From Streptoverticillium olivoreticuli subsp. olivoreticuli (GTDB lineage: Bacteria; Actinomycetota; Actinomycetes; Streptomycetales; Streptomycetaceae): a DNA stretch of 64,000 nt. Below, piece by piece: positions 30,064 to 38,510 of the stretch; position 1 is the first letter of the stretch, and the number at the start of each line of letters is the position of its first letter. The DNA is taken from positions 3,317,001-3,381,000 of the forward strand of contig NZ_CP031455.1 of the NCBI RefSeq assembly GCF_003391135.1, read 5' to 3'. The position numbers were made by a program, and so were the translations under genes. The notes below the pieces were generated by a model. The model made no database searches. It had not been told where the DNA came from and saw nothing but the letters and a program-made list of their open reading frames with translations.

Positions 30064-30499
30064 CACGGTCTCCTGTCAGGGTGGAGTGGGCTGCTGCGCA
30101 GGGGAATTCCGGGCATGCCTCAGGGAAGCGGGAACGCGAAAGGGGAAGCCGCCGCGCTCTCGCGGTACCGGCTACGGCAAATGCGCGCAGGGGCCGCGGA
30201 GTTCCGGAGGATGACACCCCGAATTCGGCCCGGGATCGCGGTACTCCACGCCTCGCACCATCGCCCGAAAATTCACTCGACGAATCCGCCGTCCTTGATC
30301 AGATGCATGGCCACCCGAAATCCACGAACTCCGCAGCAGTCCAAGGAGAATCGAGCGGTGACCACGAGTCAATACGGCCGCGTCGGGCACGGGCGAACAT
30401 CGGCCATGGATACCGGCCAGCCAACACGCGCTATTTCGCCAGTGGTTGAAAGGAGGGCCTCGGGTGCGGCGCCCGTAAAGGAGCCGCACCCCCTGTCCC
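30064..30499. other. 436-base non-coding gap with terminator
   Basis: No credible gene on either strand. G+C is lower than around it, especially 30190-30450. GGGTGCGGC (30462-30470) and GCCGCACCC (30483-30491) form a 9-bp hairpin just past the hydrolase stop, the likely terminator of that minus-strand gene. The rest probably holds the promoter and leader of the NHL gene. Confidence 0.6.
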
Positions 30500-31378
30500 T
30501 CAGGTGCCTTCGGGCATCATCGGCATGGCCAGCACCGCCGCCGCGATCGACTGCGGGCGGTCGTACATCAGCAGGTGGCCCGCCGGTGCCACCGCCTCGA
30601 AACGGCCGTCGAGCCGGGTCGCGAGGGCGCGCTGGCGCTCCAGCCAGCGGCGCTCCACGGCGGAGCCGGTGCCCGGGGAGGCCGCGAGGACGGTCACCGG
30701 CACGGGTGGCATCGGGTGCCGGTCCCGCAGCTCGTGGAGCTCGGCGGCCACGTCGCGGTAGCGGGCGTTCTCCATCAGCAGGGCGCGCAGCACCCGGCCG
30801 GTTCCGTAGGTGCGGCGCACCAGCTCGGCGGAGGCCGGGTCCTGGCGGGTGACCGAGGCGGCCCGGACCGTCAGCTTGCGCAGGGAGGGGCCCAGCGCGC
30901 GGGGCAGCCCCGTGGCGGCGAGGACCAGGCCCCGGGCGTGCGCGGCGGTGGTGCGCAGCTCACGGGCGGGTGCGGGTCTGGGCTCGTCCTCCACACTGCT
31001 GTCGACCAGGACGATCCCGGCCGTGCGCTCCGGGTGCAGCCGGGCGAACGCCTCCGCGTGGAAGCCCGCGAGGGAGTGGCCGACGACCGTGGCCGGTTCC
31101 TTCAGCCCCAGGGCGTCGAGGACGCCCGCTATCCGCGCGGCCTCGCCCGCGGCGGTGGGCGGTTCCAGGGGCGGCGCGCTGAAGCCGAGCCCGGGCCGGT
31201 CGAAGCGGACGACGGTGCGGTGGTCGGTGAGCAGCGGCACGACGGGTTCCCAGTCGAACCAGCCCATGCCGAGCCCCGCGCTCAGCACGCACACGGGCCC
31301 CGACCCCTCGCACACGACGTGCAGCGGCACCCCGCCGACCCTCAGCATGTGCCCTGGTGGCCGCTCCATACCGTCCAC
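30500..31378 (-). CDS. Alpha/beta hydrolase
   Basis: 292 residues from GTG 31378, which is well spaced from AAGGGGGACA; ATG 31369 is the alternative. Alpha/beta-hydrolase fold: LHVVCEGSGPVCVLSAGLGM (oxyanion region), VVRFDRPGLGFS, nucleophile elbow VVGHSLAGF (GxSxG with Ser), Asp in IVLVDSSVED and the catalytic His in VAPAGHLLMYDRP. No signal peptide is seen. Substrate unknown: this fold covers esterases, haloalkane dehalogenases and epoxide hydrolases. It follows the permease gene on the same strand after 180 bases and may not share its promoter. Confidence 0.88.
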   Translation of the reverse strand: MDGMERPPGHMLRVGGVPLHVVCEGSGPVCVLSAGLGMGWFDWEPVVPLLTDHRTVVRFDRPGLGFSAPPLEPPTAAGEAARIAGVLDALGLKEPATVVGHSLAGFHAEAFARLHPERTAGIVLVDSSVEDEPRPAPARELRTTAAHARGLVLAATGLPRALGPSLRKLTVRAASVTRQDPASAELVRRTYGTGRVLRALLMENARYRDVAAELHELRDRHPMPPVPVTVLAASPGTGSAVERRWLERQRALATRLDGRFEAVAPAGHLLMYDRPQSIAAAVLAMPMMPEGT

Positions 31379-31561
31379 ACTGTCCCCCTTGTCGCCGTCC
31401 GTCCACGCCGCGCCCGCCGGGAAGACACCCGCCGGCCGGGGGCGGGAGCCCACCGGCCGGAGCGCGACGAGACGACCGTACCGGCGAGCGACGGGTGCCC
31501 GCGCCACGCCCCCTCGGCCGACCGGCCGGTTCGCCACGTACACGCAGTCGGGAGCGGGCCG

Positions 31562-33061
31562 TCACACCCCGGCGTCCGCCTTCGGCCGCTCCGGTGCGCC
31601 CTGCTCCGGCTCGCGGTGCTCGGGCGCCACCCAGTGCGGCTTGCGGAACTTCAGCAGGGCGATCGGTGCGAGGAAGCCGATGACCAGCAGGCCGCCGCCG
31701 ACGGTGAGGAGATAGCGCCACAGCGGCCCGCCGCCGAACTGGTCCGGCGGGACGAAGCCGATGCACATGGCCGCGAGCGACGCCGCGAAGCCGACGCCCG
31801 CGACCAGCCGCACGGCCGGGACGCGGAAGCCGCGGGGCCGGTCCGGCTGGGTGGTGCGCAGCCGGACGACGGCGGCGAACATCAGCAGATAGACGACCAG
31901 ATAGATCTGGGTGGTGATCACCGAGAAGATCCAGTAGGCGCTGGAGACATCGGGGATGAAGGCGTAGAGCAGGGCGATGAGCGTGGTGAGCACGCCCTGG
32001 GCGACCATGATGTTGCGCTGCACGCCGTTCTTGTTGAGCTTCTGCAGGACGGGCGGCAGATAGCCCTCCTGCCGGGCGACCATCAGCAGGCCCTTCGAGG
32101 GGCCCGCCAGCCAGGCGAGCATGCCGCCGAGCGCGGCCACGACGAGCATGACGCCGACGACCTTGGTCAGCCAGCCCACGTGGAAGTGGTCGAAGAAGCC
32201 CTGGAACGCCTGCATCACGCCCGCGGTCAGGCTGAGGTCCGCGCCCGGCATCACCCAGCTGATGGCGAGCGCGGGGAGGATGAAGATCAGCAGGACGAGT
32301 CCGGTGGCGGCGAAGACCGAGCGCGGGAACTGCTTGCCGGGTTCGCGCAGCGAGGCGACGTGCACGCCGTTCATCTCCATGCCCGCGTAGGACAGGAAGT
32401 TGTTGACGATCAGCACGAGGCTGGCGAGCCCGGTCCACGGCGGCAGGAAGTGGCCGCTGTCCATCGGGGCGGCGGGGGCATTGCCCTGGCCGAGGAAGAC
32501 CAGCCCGAGCACGACGAGGACCGCGCCGGGGATCAGCGTGCCGATCACCAGGCCCGCCCCTGCCAGCCCGGCGACCGCCTTCGTGCCGCGCGAGGAGATC
32601 AGCACGCCCGACCAGTAGACGACGACGATGACCAGGGCGATGTAGAGGCCGTTGTCGGCGAGCCGGGGGTCGATGACGTACGCGAACGTGCTGGCCACAT
32701 AGGCCAGCAGGCTCGGGTAGTAGGCGATGGTCATCGCGAACTGGCACCAGACGGCCAGGAAGCCGAGCGGCTTCGAGAGCCCTTCGCTCACCCAGCGGTA
32801 GACGCCGCCGGTCCAGCCGGAGGCGAGCTCGGCGGAGACGAGCGCGGTCGGCAGCAGGAAGACCACGGCGGGTACGACGTAGAGGAAGACGGCGGCGAGG
32901 CCGTAGATCGCCATGGACGGCGAGGGCCGCAGGTTGGCGACCGACGCCGTGGTCATCATCGCGAGGGTCACCCACGAGATGAACTGCGTCCGGTCGGAGG
33001 CCGGGGTGGTGGCGCCCGTGGTGAGGGGACGGTCGTCCCTCACCTGGTCCGTGATGGTCAT
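31562..33061 (-). CDS. APC-superfamily amino acid permease
   Basis: 499 residues, 12 predicted membrane helices. The start region TQFISWVTLAMMTTASVANL is helix 1 with the unwound small-residue segment of APC carriers. SAELASGWTGGVYRWV is the conserved helix 2-3 loop, matching the glutamate/GABA antiporter-like (AGT) branch. FLSYAGMEMNGVHVASLREP is the helix 6 region with Glu. The C-terminal tail is charged and cytosolic. Start ATG 33061; the longer in-frame reading upstream lies in a region transcribed the other way and is rejected. It diverges from the copper module, sharing a 134-base intergenic region. Confidence 0.9.
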   Translation of the reverse strand: MTITDQVRDDRPLTTGATTPASDRTQFISWVTLAMMTTASVANLRPSPSMAIYGLAAVFLYVVPAVVFLLPTALVSAELASGWTGGVYRWVSEGLSKPLGFLAVWCQFAMTIAYYPSLLAYVASTFAYVIDPRLADNGLYIALVIVVVYWSGVLISSRGTKAVAGLAGAGLVIGTLIPGAVLVVLGLVFLGQGNAPAAPMDSGHFLPPWTGLASLVLIVNNFLSYAGMEMNGVHVASLREPGKQFPRSVFAATGLVLLIFILPALAISWVMPGADLSLTAGVMQAFQGFFDHFHVGWLTKVVGVMLVVAALGGMLAWLAGPSKGLLMVARQEGYLPPVLQKLNKNGVQRNIMVAQGVLTTLIALLYAFIPDVSSAYWIFSVITTQIYLVVYLLMFAAVVRLRTTQPDRPRGFRVPAVRLVAGVGFAASLAAMCIGFVPPDQFGGGPLWRYLLTVGGGLLVIGFLAPIALLKFRKPHWVAPEHREPEQGAPERPKADAGV

Positions 33062-33138
33062 GTGAGGTGGAGCGTCCTTTATGCGGGCGTCGATCGTGTG
33101 CGCCCCAATGATCCCATCAACGGCACCTGGAGGAGGTA

Positions 33139-33153
33139 TACCCCGAGGGGGTA
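33139..33153. promoter_or_regulatory. Candidate CsoR copper-responsive operator
   Basis: TACCCC-GAG-GGGGTA, an inverted repeat within TATACCCCGAGGGGGTAAGG. Streptomyces CsoR operators are G/C tracts of the form TACCCC..GGGGTA. It lies about 45 bases before the DUF6153-like gene and near the likely promoter of the divergent permease. Regulation by copper is inferred from the site and from the downstream multicopper oxidase. Confidence 0.65.
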
Positions 33154-33195
33154 AGGTGCGACGGAGTTGTCGCAGGGGCGCCCGGGAGACGAGTG

Positions 33196-33618
33196 ATGGA
33201 CGGACAGCGGAAGGCCACCGCCTGGTGCGGTCGGCTGCTGCTGTTCGCCGCGCTGTTGCTGGGCATCGTGACGATGCACACGCTGGGCCACCCGACGGGG
33301 CACGGCGAGAACCGGGGGACGGCGTCGCACGCGATGGCGGCGATGGCGGGCGATCCGGCCGCCGCACCGCACGCGACGACCGACCACCACGCCGCCTCCG
33401 TCCACGGCGAGAGCCACGGCATGGACCCCATGTCCGTCTGCCTCGCCGTGCTCGGGTCCGCCCTGCTGGTGCTCGTCCTGCTGCTCGGCGCGGCCGCGCT
33501 GCGGCGCCTCGCTCCGGTCCCGGCCGTCGTTCGCGCGCGGCTGCTCGCCGCCCTCCGGCCGATTCCTCCCCCGCCACGGCACAAGGCCCTCGCCCGGCTG
33601 TCGGTCCTGCGCGTGTAG
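33196..33618 (+). CDS. His/Met-rich small membrane protein, DUF6153-like
   Basis: 140 residues from ATG 33196. An N-terminal hydrophobic segment LLLFAALLLGIVTMHTLGH is followed by a loop with many His and Met (TDHHAASVHGESHGMDPM), then a second membrane helix CLAVLGSALLVLVLLLGAAA and a basic Pro-rich tail. The topology is two helices with a His-rich external loop, which fits metal binding. A CsoR-like box precedes it and a multicopper oxidase follows after 86 bases, so a role in envelope copper handling is likely. The DUF assignment is from memory. Confidence 0.75.
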   Translation: MDGQRKATAWCGRLLLFAALLLGIVTMHTLGHPTGHGENRGTASHAMAAMAGDPAAAPHATTDHHAASVHGESHGMDPMSVCLAVLGSALLVLVLLLGAAALRRLAPVPAVVRARLLAALRPIPPPPRHKALARLSVLRV

Positions 33619-33704
33619 CGGCGCGTGCCGCTGCGCTTCCGCGCGCAGTGGCACGCGCCGCGACCACTTCTCGCAGGACCCGACACCACGAGGTGCCTTT
33701 CCCC

Positions 33705-35279
33705 ATGCGTTCCACCACCCGCCGCGCCGTGCTCGGCGCGGGGCTCGCCGCTGCCGGAAGCGGACTGCTCGCCGCCTGTTCCGGGGGCTCGGACAGCGGC
33801 TCGCCCGCCGCCACGCCCTCCGCCGGCTATCTCGCCCCGGACGGCAAGGAGGTCGCCGCCGCCGAGGCGAAGCGCGGCGCCGGGCCCGTACGGAAGGTGA
33901 CCCTGACGGCCACCCCCACCCGCCTCGACCTGGGCGGGCTCACGGTCGGCTCCTGGGCGTACGGCGACCGGCTGCCCGGCCAGGAGATCCGGGTCACCGC
34001 CGGCGACACGCTCGCGCTGACCCTCGCCAACCACCTGCCCGAGACCACCTCGCTGCACTGGCACGGGCTGGCGCTGCGCAACGACATGGACGGCGTCCCG
34101 GACGTCACCCAGCGCCCCGTGCGCGCGGGTGCGTCGTTCGACTACCGCTTCACCGTCCCGCACCCCGGCACGTACTGGGTCCACCCGCACTCGGGCGTCC
34201 AGCAGGACCGGGGGCTGTACGCGCCGCTGATCGTGGAGGACCCCAAGGAGCCGCTCTCCTATGACAAGGAGTGGGTGGTCGTCCTGGACGACTGGGTCGA
34301 CGGCGTGGACGGCAGCACACCCGAGGGGGTACTGGCCGAACTCTCCGACGGCATGGGCGGGATGGACCACGGCGGCATGGACCACGGCGGGCACGGCATG
34401 CCGAAGATGCCGGGCATGGCGATGAACACCGGAAAGCCCGCCCGGTCCGGCCCGCCCCGGATGATGATGGGCGCGACCAGCCCGCTCCTCGGCGGGGACG
34501 CGGGCGACGTCGCCTATCCGCACTACCTCGTCAACGGGCGCACGCCCGGCGCCCCGGAGACCTTCACCGCGAAGCCCGGCGACCGCATCCGGATCCGCTT
34601 CCTCAACGCGGGCGGCGACACCGCCTTCCGGGTGTCTCTCGGCGGCCACCGGATGACGGTCACGCACACGGACGGCTTCCCCGTCGAGCACGCGGAGACG
34701 GACACTCTGCTGCTGGGCATGGGCGAGCGGTACGACGTGCTGGTCGAGGCGGAGGACGGGGTGTTCCCGCTGGTCGCGATGGCGGAGGGCAAGAAGGCCG
34801 CTGCGCTCGCCGTGCTGCGCACGGGCGGGGGCTCGGCGCCCGACGCGTCCGCGCGCCCGCGGGAGCTGGACGGCACCCTGCTGACGGCGGACCGGCTGAA
34901 GGCGGACCGGAGCGTGCTCCTCAAGGACCGCCGCCCCGACCGGACTCTCACGTTCCGTCTCACCGGCGGGATGGCGAAGTACGACTGGGCGATCAACAAG
35001 AAGAAGTACACGCCCGACCAGCGCTATCCGGTGGCGGCGGGCGAGCGGGTCCGGCTCGCCTTCGTGAACGACACGACGATGTGGCACCCCATGCACCTGC
35101 ACGGCCACACCTTCGCGCTGCCCGGTGGCGGGCCGCGCAAGGACACCGCGATCGTCCGGCCGGGGCAGCGGCTGGCGGTCGACTTCGACGCCGACAACCC
35201 GGGGCTGTGGATGCTGCACTGCCACAACGTCTACCACGCGGAGTCCGGGATGATGACGGTCCTCGGCTACCTGCGCTGA
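33705..35279 (+). CDS. Exported multicopper oxidase
   Basis: 524 residues. The N-terminus TTRRAVLGAGLAAAGSG with LLAAC combines a twin-arginine signal with a lipobox, suggesting a folded, lipid-anchored cuproenzyme. Copper ligands: HWHG (His 118, 120), HPHSG (160, 162), HPMHLHGH (461-468) and HCHNVYHAESGMM (Cys 506, His 511, Met 516), all four sites intact. A Met/His-rich insert, GMDHGGMDHGGHGMPKMPGM, near residues 220-240 resembles the copper-binding loop of CueO. Expected to oxidise Cu(I) or phenols outside the membrane. ATG 33705 is chosen for the signal. Confidence 0.93.
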   Translation: MRSTTRRAVLGAGLAAAGSGLLAACSGGSDSGSPAATPSAGYLAPDGKEVAAAEAKRGAGPVRKVTLTATPTRLDLGGLTVGSWAYGDRLPGQEIRVTAGDTLALTLANHLPETTSLHWHGLALRNDMDGVPDVTQRPVRAGASFDYRFTVPHPGTYWVHPHSGVQQDRGLYAPLIVEDPKEPLSYDKEWVVVLDDWVDGVDGSTPEGVLAELSDGMGGMDHGGMDHGGHGMPKMPGMAMNTGKPARSGPPRMMMGATSPLLGGDAGDVAYPHYLVNGRTPGAPETFTAKPGDRIRIRFLNAGGDTAFRVSLGGHRMTVTHTDGFPVEHAETDTLLLGMGERYDVLVEAEDGVFPLVAMAEGKKAAALAVLRTGGGSAPDASARPRELDGTLLTADRLKADRSVLLKDRRPDRTLTFRLTGGMAKYDWAINKKKYTPDQRYPVAAGERVRLAFVNDTTMWHPMHLHGHTFALPGGGPRKDTAIVRPGQRLAVDFDADNPGLWMLHCHNVYHAESGMMTVLGYLR

Positions 35280-35283
35280 CCGA

Positions 35284-35326
35284 AGCCCGCGGGGCCCGCA
35301 CCGGATCGGTGCGGGCCCCGCGGGCT
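35284..35326 (+). terminator. Perfect 20-bp hairpin terminator after the oxidase gene
   Basis: AGCCCGCGGGGCCCGCACCG (35284-35303), loop GAT, then the exact complement to 35326. It sits between convergent genes and can serve both. Confidence 0.85.
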
Positions 35327-35341
35327 GTCGTACGGCGTGGC

Positions 35342-35875
35342 TCAGACGGCCAGCGGCACCTGGGTGCCGGGCGCGGCCTGGTTGTAGTGGTCGACGACCT
35401 TGTTCAGCTCGAACTGGTAGTAGAGCCCGTGGAAGCCGAGGAACGCGAGCAGCAGGCCGAGGCCGCCGCTGCACGAGGGCGACAGGCCCGCGGCGCGCTG
35501 GGCCTCGGAGATGCGCCGGCCGGTGTTGAAGATCGAGACATACGGCGGAATGACCAGGAAGATGCCCAGCGTGATCGCGAGCACCGACATGGCGGGGTTG
35601 ATCTGCCGCCGGCTGTCGAACTGCGCCATCTCCTTGTTGACCTTGTAGTGCCAGACGATGCCGTAGATGCCGAGGGTGATGATCGGCAGCCCCAGCCAGA
35701 CGGCGAAGGGGTTGCGGCGCTTCATCGCCAGGCCGTAGGCGGCGGGACCCGGGGCCGGGTAGCCCATCGGCGCCTGCTGCGGGTAGCCCGAACCGTACGG
35801 GTTCTGAGGCGGCACGGCCGGGGGGTAGGGGCTCTGCGGCGCGGGCGGGCCCCACTGCGGCGGCTGCGTGCTCAA
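35342..35875 (-). CDS. DUF4234-type integral membrane protein
   Basis: 177 residues. A ~50-residue Pro/Gly/Tyr/Gln-rich cytosolic N-terminus (QAPMGYPAPGPAAYG) precedes a four-helix-like DUF4234 domain: RNPFAVWLGLPIITLGIYGI, VWHYKVNKEM, MSVLAITLGIFLVIPPYVSI, and SPSCSGGLGLLLAFLGFHGL, then YYQFELNKVVDHYN. The WHYKVNKEM and YQFELNK helical motifs are typical. Function unknown; such proteins are common in Streptomyces. Start ATG 35875 has TCCTAGGAAGA nearby on the other strand, giving a purine-poor but usable leader. Confidence 0.85.
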   Translation of the reverse strand: MSTQPPQWGPPAPQSPYPPAVPPQNPYGSGYPQQAPMGYPAPGPAAYGLAMKRRNPFAVWLGLPIITLGIYGIVWHYKVNKEMAQFDSRRQINPAMSVLAITLGIFLVIPPYVSIFNTGRRISEAQRAAGLSPSCSGGLGLLLAFLGFHGLYYQFELNKVVDHYNQAAPGTQVPLAV

Positions 35876-36034
35876 CGCGGTCTCCTAGGAAGAACTTTCA
35901 ACAAGACATGCCCATGGCATATGCCGTCGGCAGATGGCGAAGCTTGTCACAAGATCACATGCGCCCGCCAGGACATGGCGCCACTCACAGCGCTCCCCCT
36001 AGATCGCGTCAGACAGACGATTACACTGGACGTC

Positions 36035-37789
36035 GTGGCTCAACTTCGTCTCGCTCTGAATCAGGTCGACTCCTGTGTCGGCGACCTCGCCGGGAACGCC
36101 GAGTCGATCGTCCGCTGGGTCCGGCACTCCGCCGAGCAGGGCGCCCATCTGGCGGCCTTCCCCGAGATGGCGCTGACGGGCTACCCCGTCGAGGACCTCG
36201 CGCTGCGCTCCTCCTTCGTCGAGGCCTGCCGGGAGACGCTGCGCGCCCTCGCCGCCCGGCTCGCCGCCGAGGGCCTCGGCGAACTGCCGGTCGTCGTCGG
36301 CCACCTCGACCGCAGCGAGGAGACGCAGCCCCGGCTGGGCCGCCCCGCGGGCGCGCCGCGCAACGCCGCCGCCGTGCTGCACCGGGGCGAGGTGGCGCTG
36401 TCCTTCGCCAAGCACCACCTGCCCAACTACGGCGTCTTCGACGAGTTCCGCTACTTCGTGCCCGGCGACACCATGCCGGTGGTGCGGGTGCACGGCGTCG
36501 ACGTCGCGCTCGCCATCTGCGAGGACCTGTGGCAGGAGGGCGGCCGGGTGCCCGCCGCCCGCTCCGCCGGGGCCGGGCTGCTGCTGTCGATCAACGCCTC
36601 CCCGTACGAGCGCGAGAAGGACGACACCCGGCTGGAGCTCGTCCGCAAGCGCGCCCAGGAGGCCGGCTGCACGACCGCGTACCTCGCGATGACCGGCGGC
36701 CAGGACGAGCTGGTCTTCGACGGGGACACGATCGTCGTCGACCGCGACGGCCAAGTCGTCGCGCGCGCCCCGCAGTTCGAGGAGCGCTGCGTGCTGATCG
36801 ACCTCGACCTGCCGGCCGCCGCGGCCGAGGCCCCGTCCGGGGTGGTGGACGACGGCCTGCGCATCGACCACGTCGTGCTCTCCGCCGACCCGCTCCCGCC
36901 GTACGGGGCGGAGTGGCCCGGCACGGTCGCCGAGCGGCTGGGCGACGATGAGGAGGTGTACGAGGCGCTGGTCACCGGCCTGCGCGCGTACGTCACCAAG
37001 AACGGCTTCCGCAGCGTCGTGATCGGGCTCTCCGGCGGCATCGACTCCGCGCTCGTCGCCGCCATCGCGTGCGACGCGCTCGGCGCGGAGAACGTCCACG
37101 GCGTGGCCATGCCGTCCCGCTACTCCTCCGAGCACTCGATCGCCGACGCCGAGGAGCTCGCCCGGCGCACCGGTCTGCACCTGCGAACGGTGCCGATCGC
37201 CCCGATGTTCGACGCGTACATGGGGGCGCTGGGGCTCACCGGGCTCGCGGAGGAGAACCTCCAGTCGCGGCTGCGCGGCACGATGCTGATGGCGGTCTCC
37301 AACCAGGAGGGCCACATCGTGCTCGCGCCGGGCAACAAGTCGGAGCTGGCCTGCGGTTACTCCACGCTCTACGGCGACTCCGTCGGCGCGTACGGGCCGA
37401 TCAAGGACGTCTACAAGACCTCGGTCTTCCGGCTCGCCGAGTGGCGCAACCGGGCGGCCGAGGAGCGCGGCGAGACCCCGCCGATCCCGGAGAGCTCCAT
37501 CACCAAGCCGCCGAGCGCCGAACTGCGGCCGGGCCAGGTGGACACGGACTCGCTGCCGGACTACGACGTGCTGGACCGGATCCTGGAGCTGTACGTCGAC
37601 CGGGACCGCGGCCGCGCGGAGATCGTGGCGGCGGGCTTCGACGCGGAGCTGGTCACGCGGGTGCTGCGGATGGTCGACGCCGCGGAGTACAAGCGGCGGC
37701 AGTATCCGCCGGGCACGAAGATCTCCGCCAAGGGTTTCGGCAAGGACCGGCGCCTGCCGATCACCAATCGGTGGCGCGAAACGTTGTAA
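36035..37789 (+). CDS. nadE: Glutamine-dependent NAD+ synthase
   Basis: 584 residues from GTG 36035. The N-terminal nitrilase-fold glutaminase (1-~280) has Glu in FPEMALTGYP, Lys in AKHHLPNYGVFDE and nucleophile Cys in ALAICEDLWQEGG. The C-terminal synthetase (~310-584) has the PP-loop IGLSGGIDSALVAAIACDAL, the SNQEGHIVLAPGNKSELACG block and SVGAYGPIKDVYKT. It converts deamido-NAD to NAD with ammonia channelled from glutamine. Length fits the two-domain bacterial form. The longer upstream open frame runs through the multicopper oxidase region and is not part of the gene. Confidence 0.96.
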   Translation: MAQLRLALNQVDSCVGDLAGNAESIVRWVRHSAEQGAHLAAFPEMALTGYPVEDLALRSSFVEACRETLRALAARLAAEGLGELPVVVGHLDRSEETQPRLGRPAGAPRNAAAVLHRGEVALSFAKHHLPNYGVFDEFRYFVPGDTMPVVRVHGVDVALAICEDLWQEGGRVPAARSAGAGLLLSINASPYEREKDDTRLELVRKRAQEAGCTTAYLAMTGGQDELVFDGDTIVVDRDGQVVARAPQFEERCVLIDLDLPAAAAEAPSGVVDDGLRIDHVVLSADPLPPYGAEWPGTVAERLGDDEEVYEALVTGLRAYVTKNGFRSVVIGLSGGIDSALVAAIACDALGAENVHGVAMPSRYSSEHSIADAEELARRTGLHLRTVPIAPMFDAYMGALGLTGLAEENLQSRLRGTMLMAVSNQEGHIVLAPGNKSELACGYSTLYGDSVGAYGPIKDVYKTSVFRLAEWRNRAAEERGETPPIPESSITKPPSAELRPGQVDTDSLPDYDVLDRILELYVDRDRGRAEIVAAGFDAELVTRVLRMVDAAEYKRRQYPPGTKISAKGFGKDRRLPITNRWRETL

Positions 37790-37803
37790 CGGGGCTCGAA
37801 CGT

Positions 37804-37831
37804 CGGACGGGCTGGAAGACCAGCCCGTCCG
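37804..37831. terminator. Bidirectional terminator between nadE and a small-protein operon
   Basis: CGGACGGGCTGG, loop AAGA, CCAGCCCGTCCG: a perfect 12-bp stem built from the dispersed-repeat core, flanked by T-rich AATTATC. It lies between two convergent units. Confidence 0.8.
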
Positions 37832-37838
37832 GCAATTA

Positions 37839-37958
37839 TCAGTAGTGACCCGGCCCGTTCGCCTCCGGGCAGACCACGACCGAGCCGTCCGGCTGTGCGA
37901 TGAGGCCCTTGCCCTCGCAGTGCTGGCACGGCTGCTGCTGCCGCTCGTCACCGCTCAT
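37839..37958 (-). CDS. 39-residue CxxC zinc-finger-like protein
   Basis: Reads MSGDERQQQPCQHCEGKGLI then AQPDGSVVVCPEANGPGHY. CQHCEGKG resembles one DnaJ-type CxxCxGxG zinc-binding unit, and a third Cys follows in VVVCPE. The ATG overlaps the stop of the preceding gene (ATGA), implying coupled translation. It is too short for most gene finders. Likely a metal-binding accessory peptide; function unknown. Confidence 0.65.
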   Translation of the reverse strand: MSGDERQQQPCQHCEGKGLIAQPDGSVVVCPEANGPGHY

Positions 37959-38206
37959 GTCTGCTCCCCCCGTGGGATCTTGAAGACGTGCCCGCATCCT
38001 TCATAGGTGATCCGCCCGCCCGCGAGCGTCCCCGGTTCCAGCATCACGGACGACGGCAGCCGGCCGCACGTGGGACACGTGGGGAATCCACTGCGCACCG
38101 GGATGACGACCGGCACCCCGGACGACATCTCCAGGTGGATACCGCCCCGCACACAGAACCGGCGGATCTCTGAAACTTGGCCTTCGGTGAGCGTCGGCTG
38201 TGTCAT
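37955..38206 (-). CDS. 83-residue Cys-containing hypothetical protein
   Basis: Small soluble protein: an N-terminal helix TLTEGQVSEIRRFCVRGG, strand VPVVIPVRSG, a zinc-ribbon-like knuckle FPTCPTCGRL, and a final GCGHVFKIPRG. Four Cys/His positions could bind zinc. Start and stop both overlap neighbours by ATGA, so it is the middle member of a coupled three-gene operon. Function unknown. Confidence 0.7.
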   Translation of the reverse strand: MTQPTLTEGQVSEIRRFCVRGGIHLEMSSGVPVVIPVRSGFPTCPTCGRLPSSVMLEPGTLAGGRITYEGCGHVFKIPRGEQT

Positions 38207-38457
38207 GGCCTGACGAGACCACTCCTTCCCTTTTCGCTTCGGGGCCGCGCGCCGCCCCGTACCTCCAGCCCGTCGAGCAGCGCCTTCGTGGCCAGCGCGA
38301 CCGCGTCCACGGCGTGCTCGAACACCGCCTGGTTGTGCGCGGCGGGCACCCGGAAGCCGGACACCTTCCGTACGTACTGCAGGGCCGCCGCGTGGATGTC
38401 CTCGTCGCCCACCTCGGGCGTCACCGGCGGTCTGAGCGTCTTGATGCTGCGGCACAT
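38203..38457 (-). CDS. DUF2277 family protein
   Basis: 84 residues starting MCRSIKTLRPPVTPEVGDED, with IHAAALQYVRKVSGFRVP then AHNQAVFEHAVDAVA; this is the complete DUF2277 signature. All-helical and cytosolic, with a basic tail. It is the first gene of a three-gene operon whose members overlap by ATGA. The family is widespread in actinobacteria without a known function; the two Cys-motif peptides downstream suggest a shared nucleic acid or metal role, which is only inference. Confidence 0.85.
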   Translation of the reverse strand: MCRSIKTLRPPVTPEVGDEDIHAAALQYVRKVSGFRVPAAHNQAVFEHAVDAVALATKALLDGLEVRGGARPRSEKGRSGLVRP

Positions 38458-38510
38458 GCTCCCAGTGTGCCGCGCGCCACCGACGGCCCGCCGCCCATGG
38501 CCAAGGGCTG

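Noticed and set aside
30575..33154. Plus-strand open frame opposite the hydrolase and permease
   Set aside because: His/Asp/Arg-rich shadow of membrane-protein codons; no start context.
34271..36034. In-frame upstream extension of nadE
   Set aside because: Passes through the oxidase and across the DUF4234 gene region; the GTG at 36035 begins the conserved glutaminase domain.
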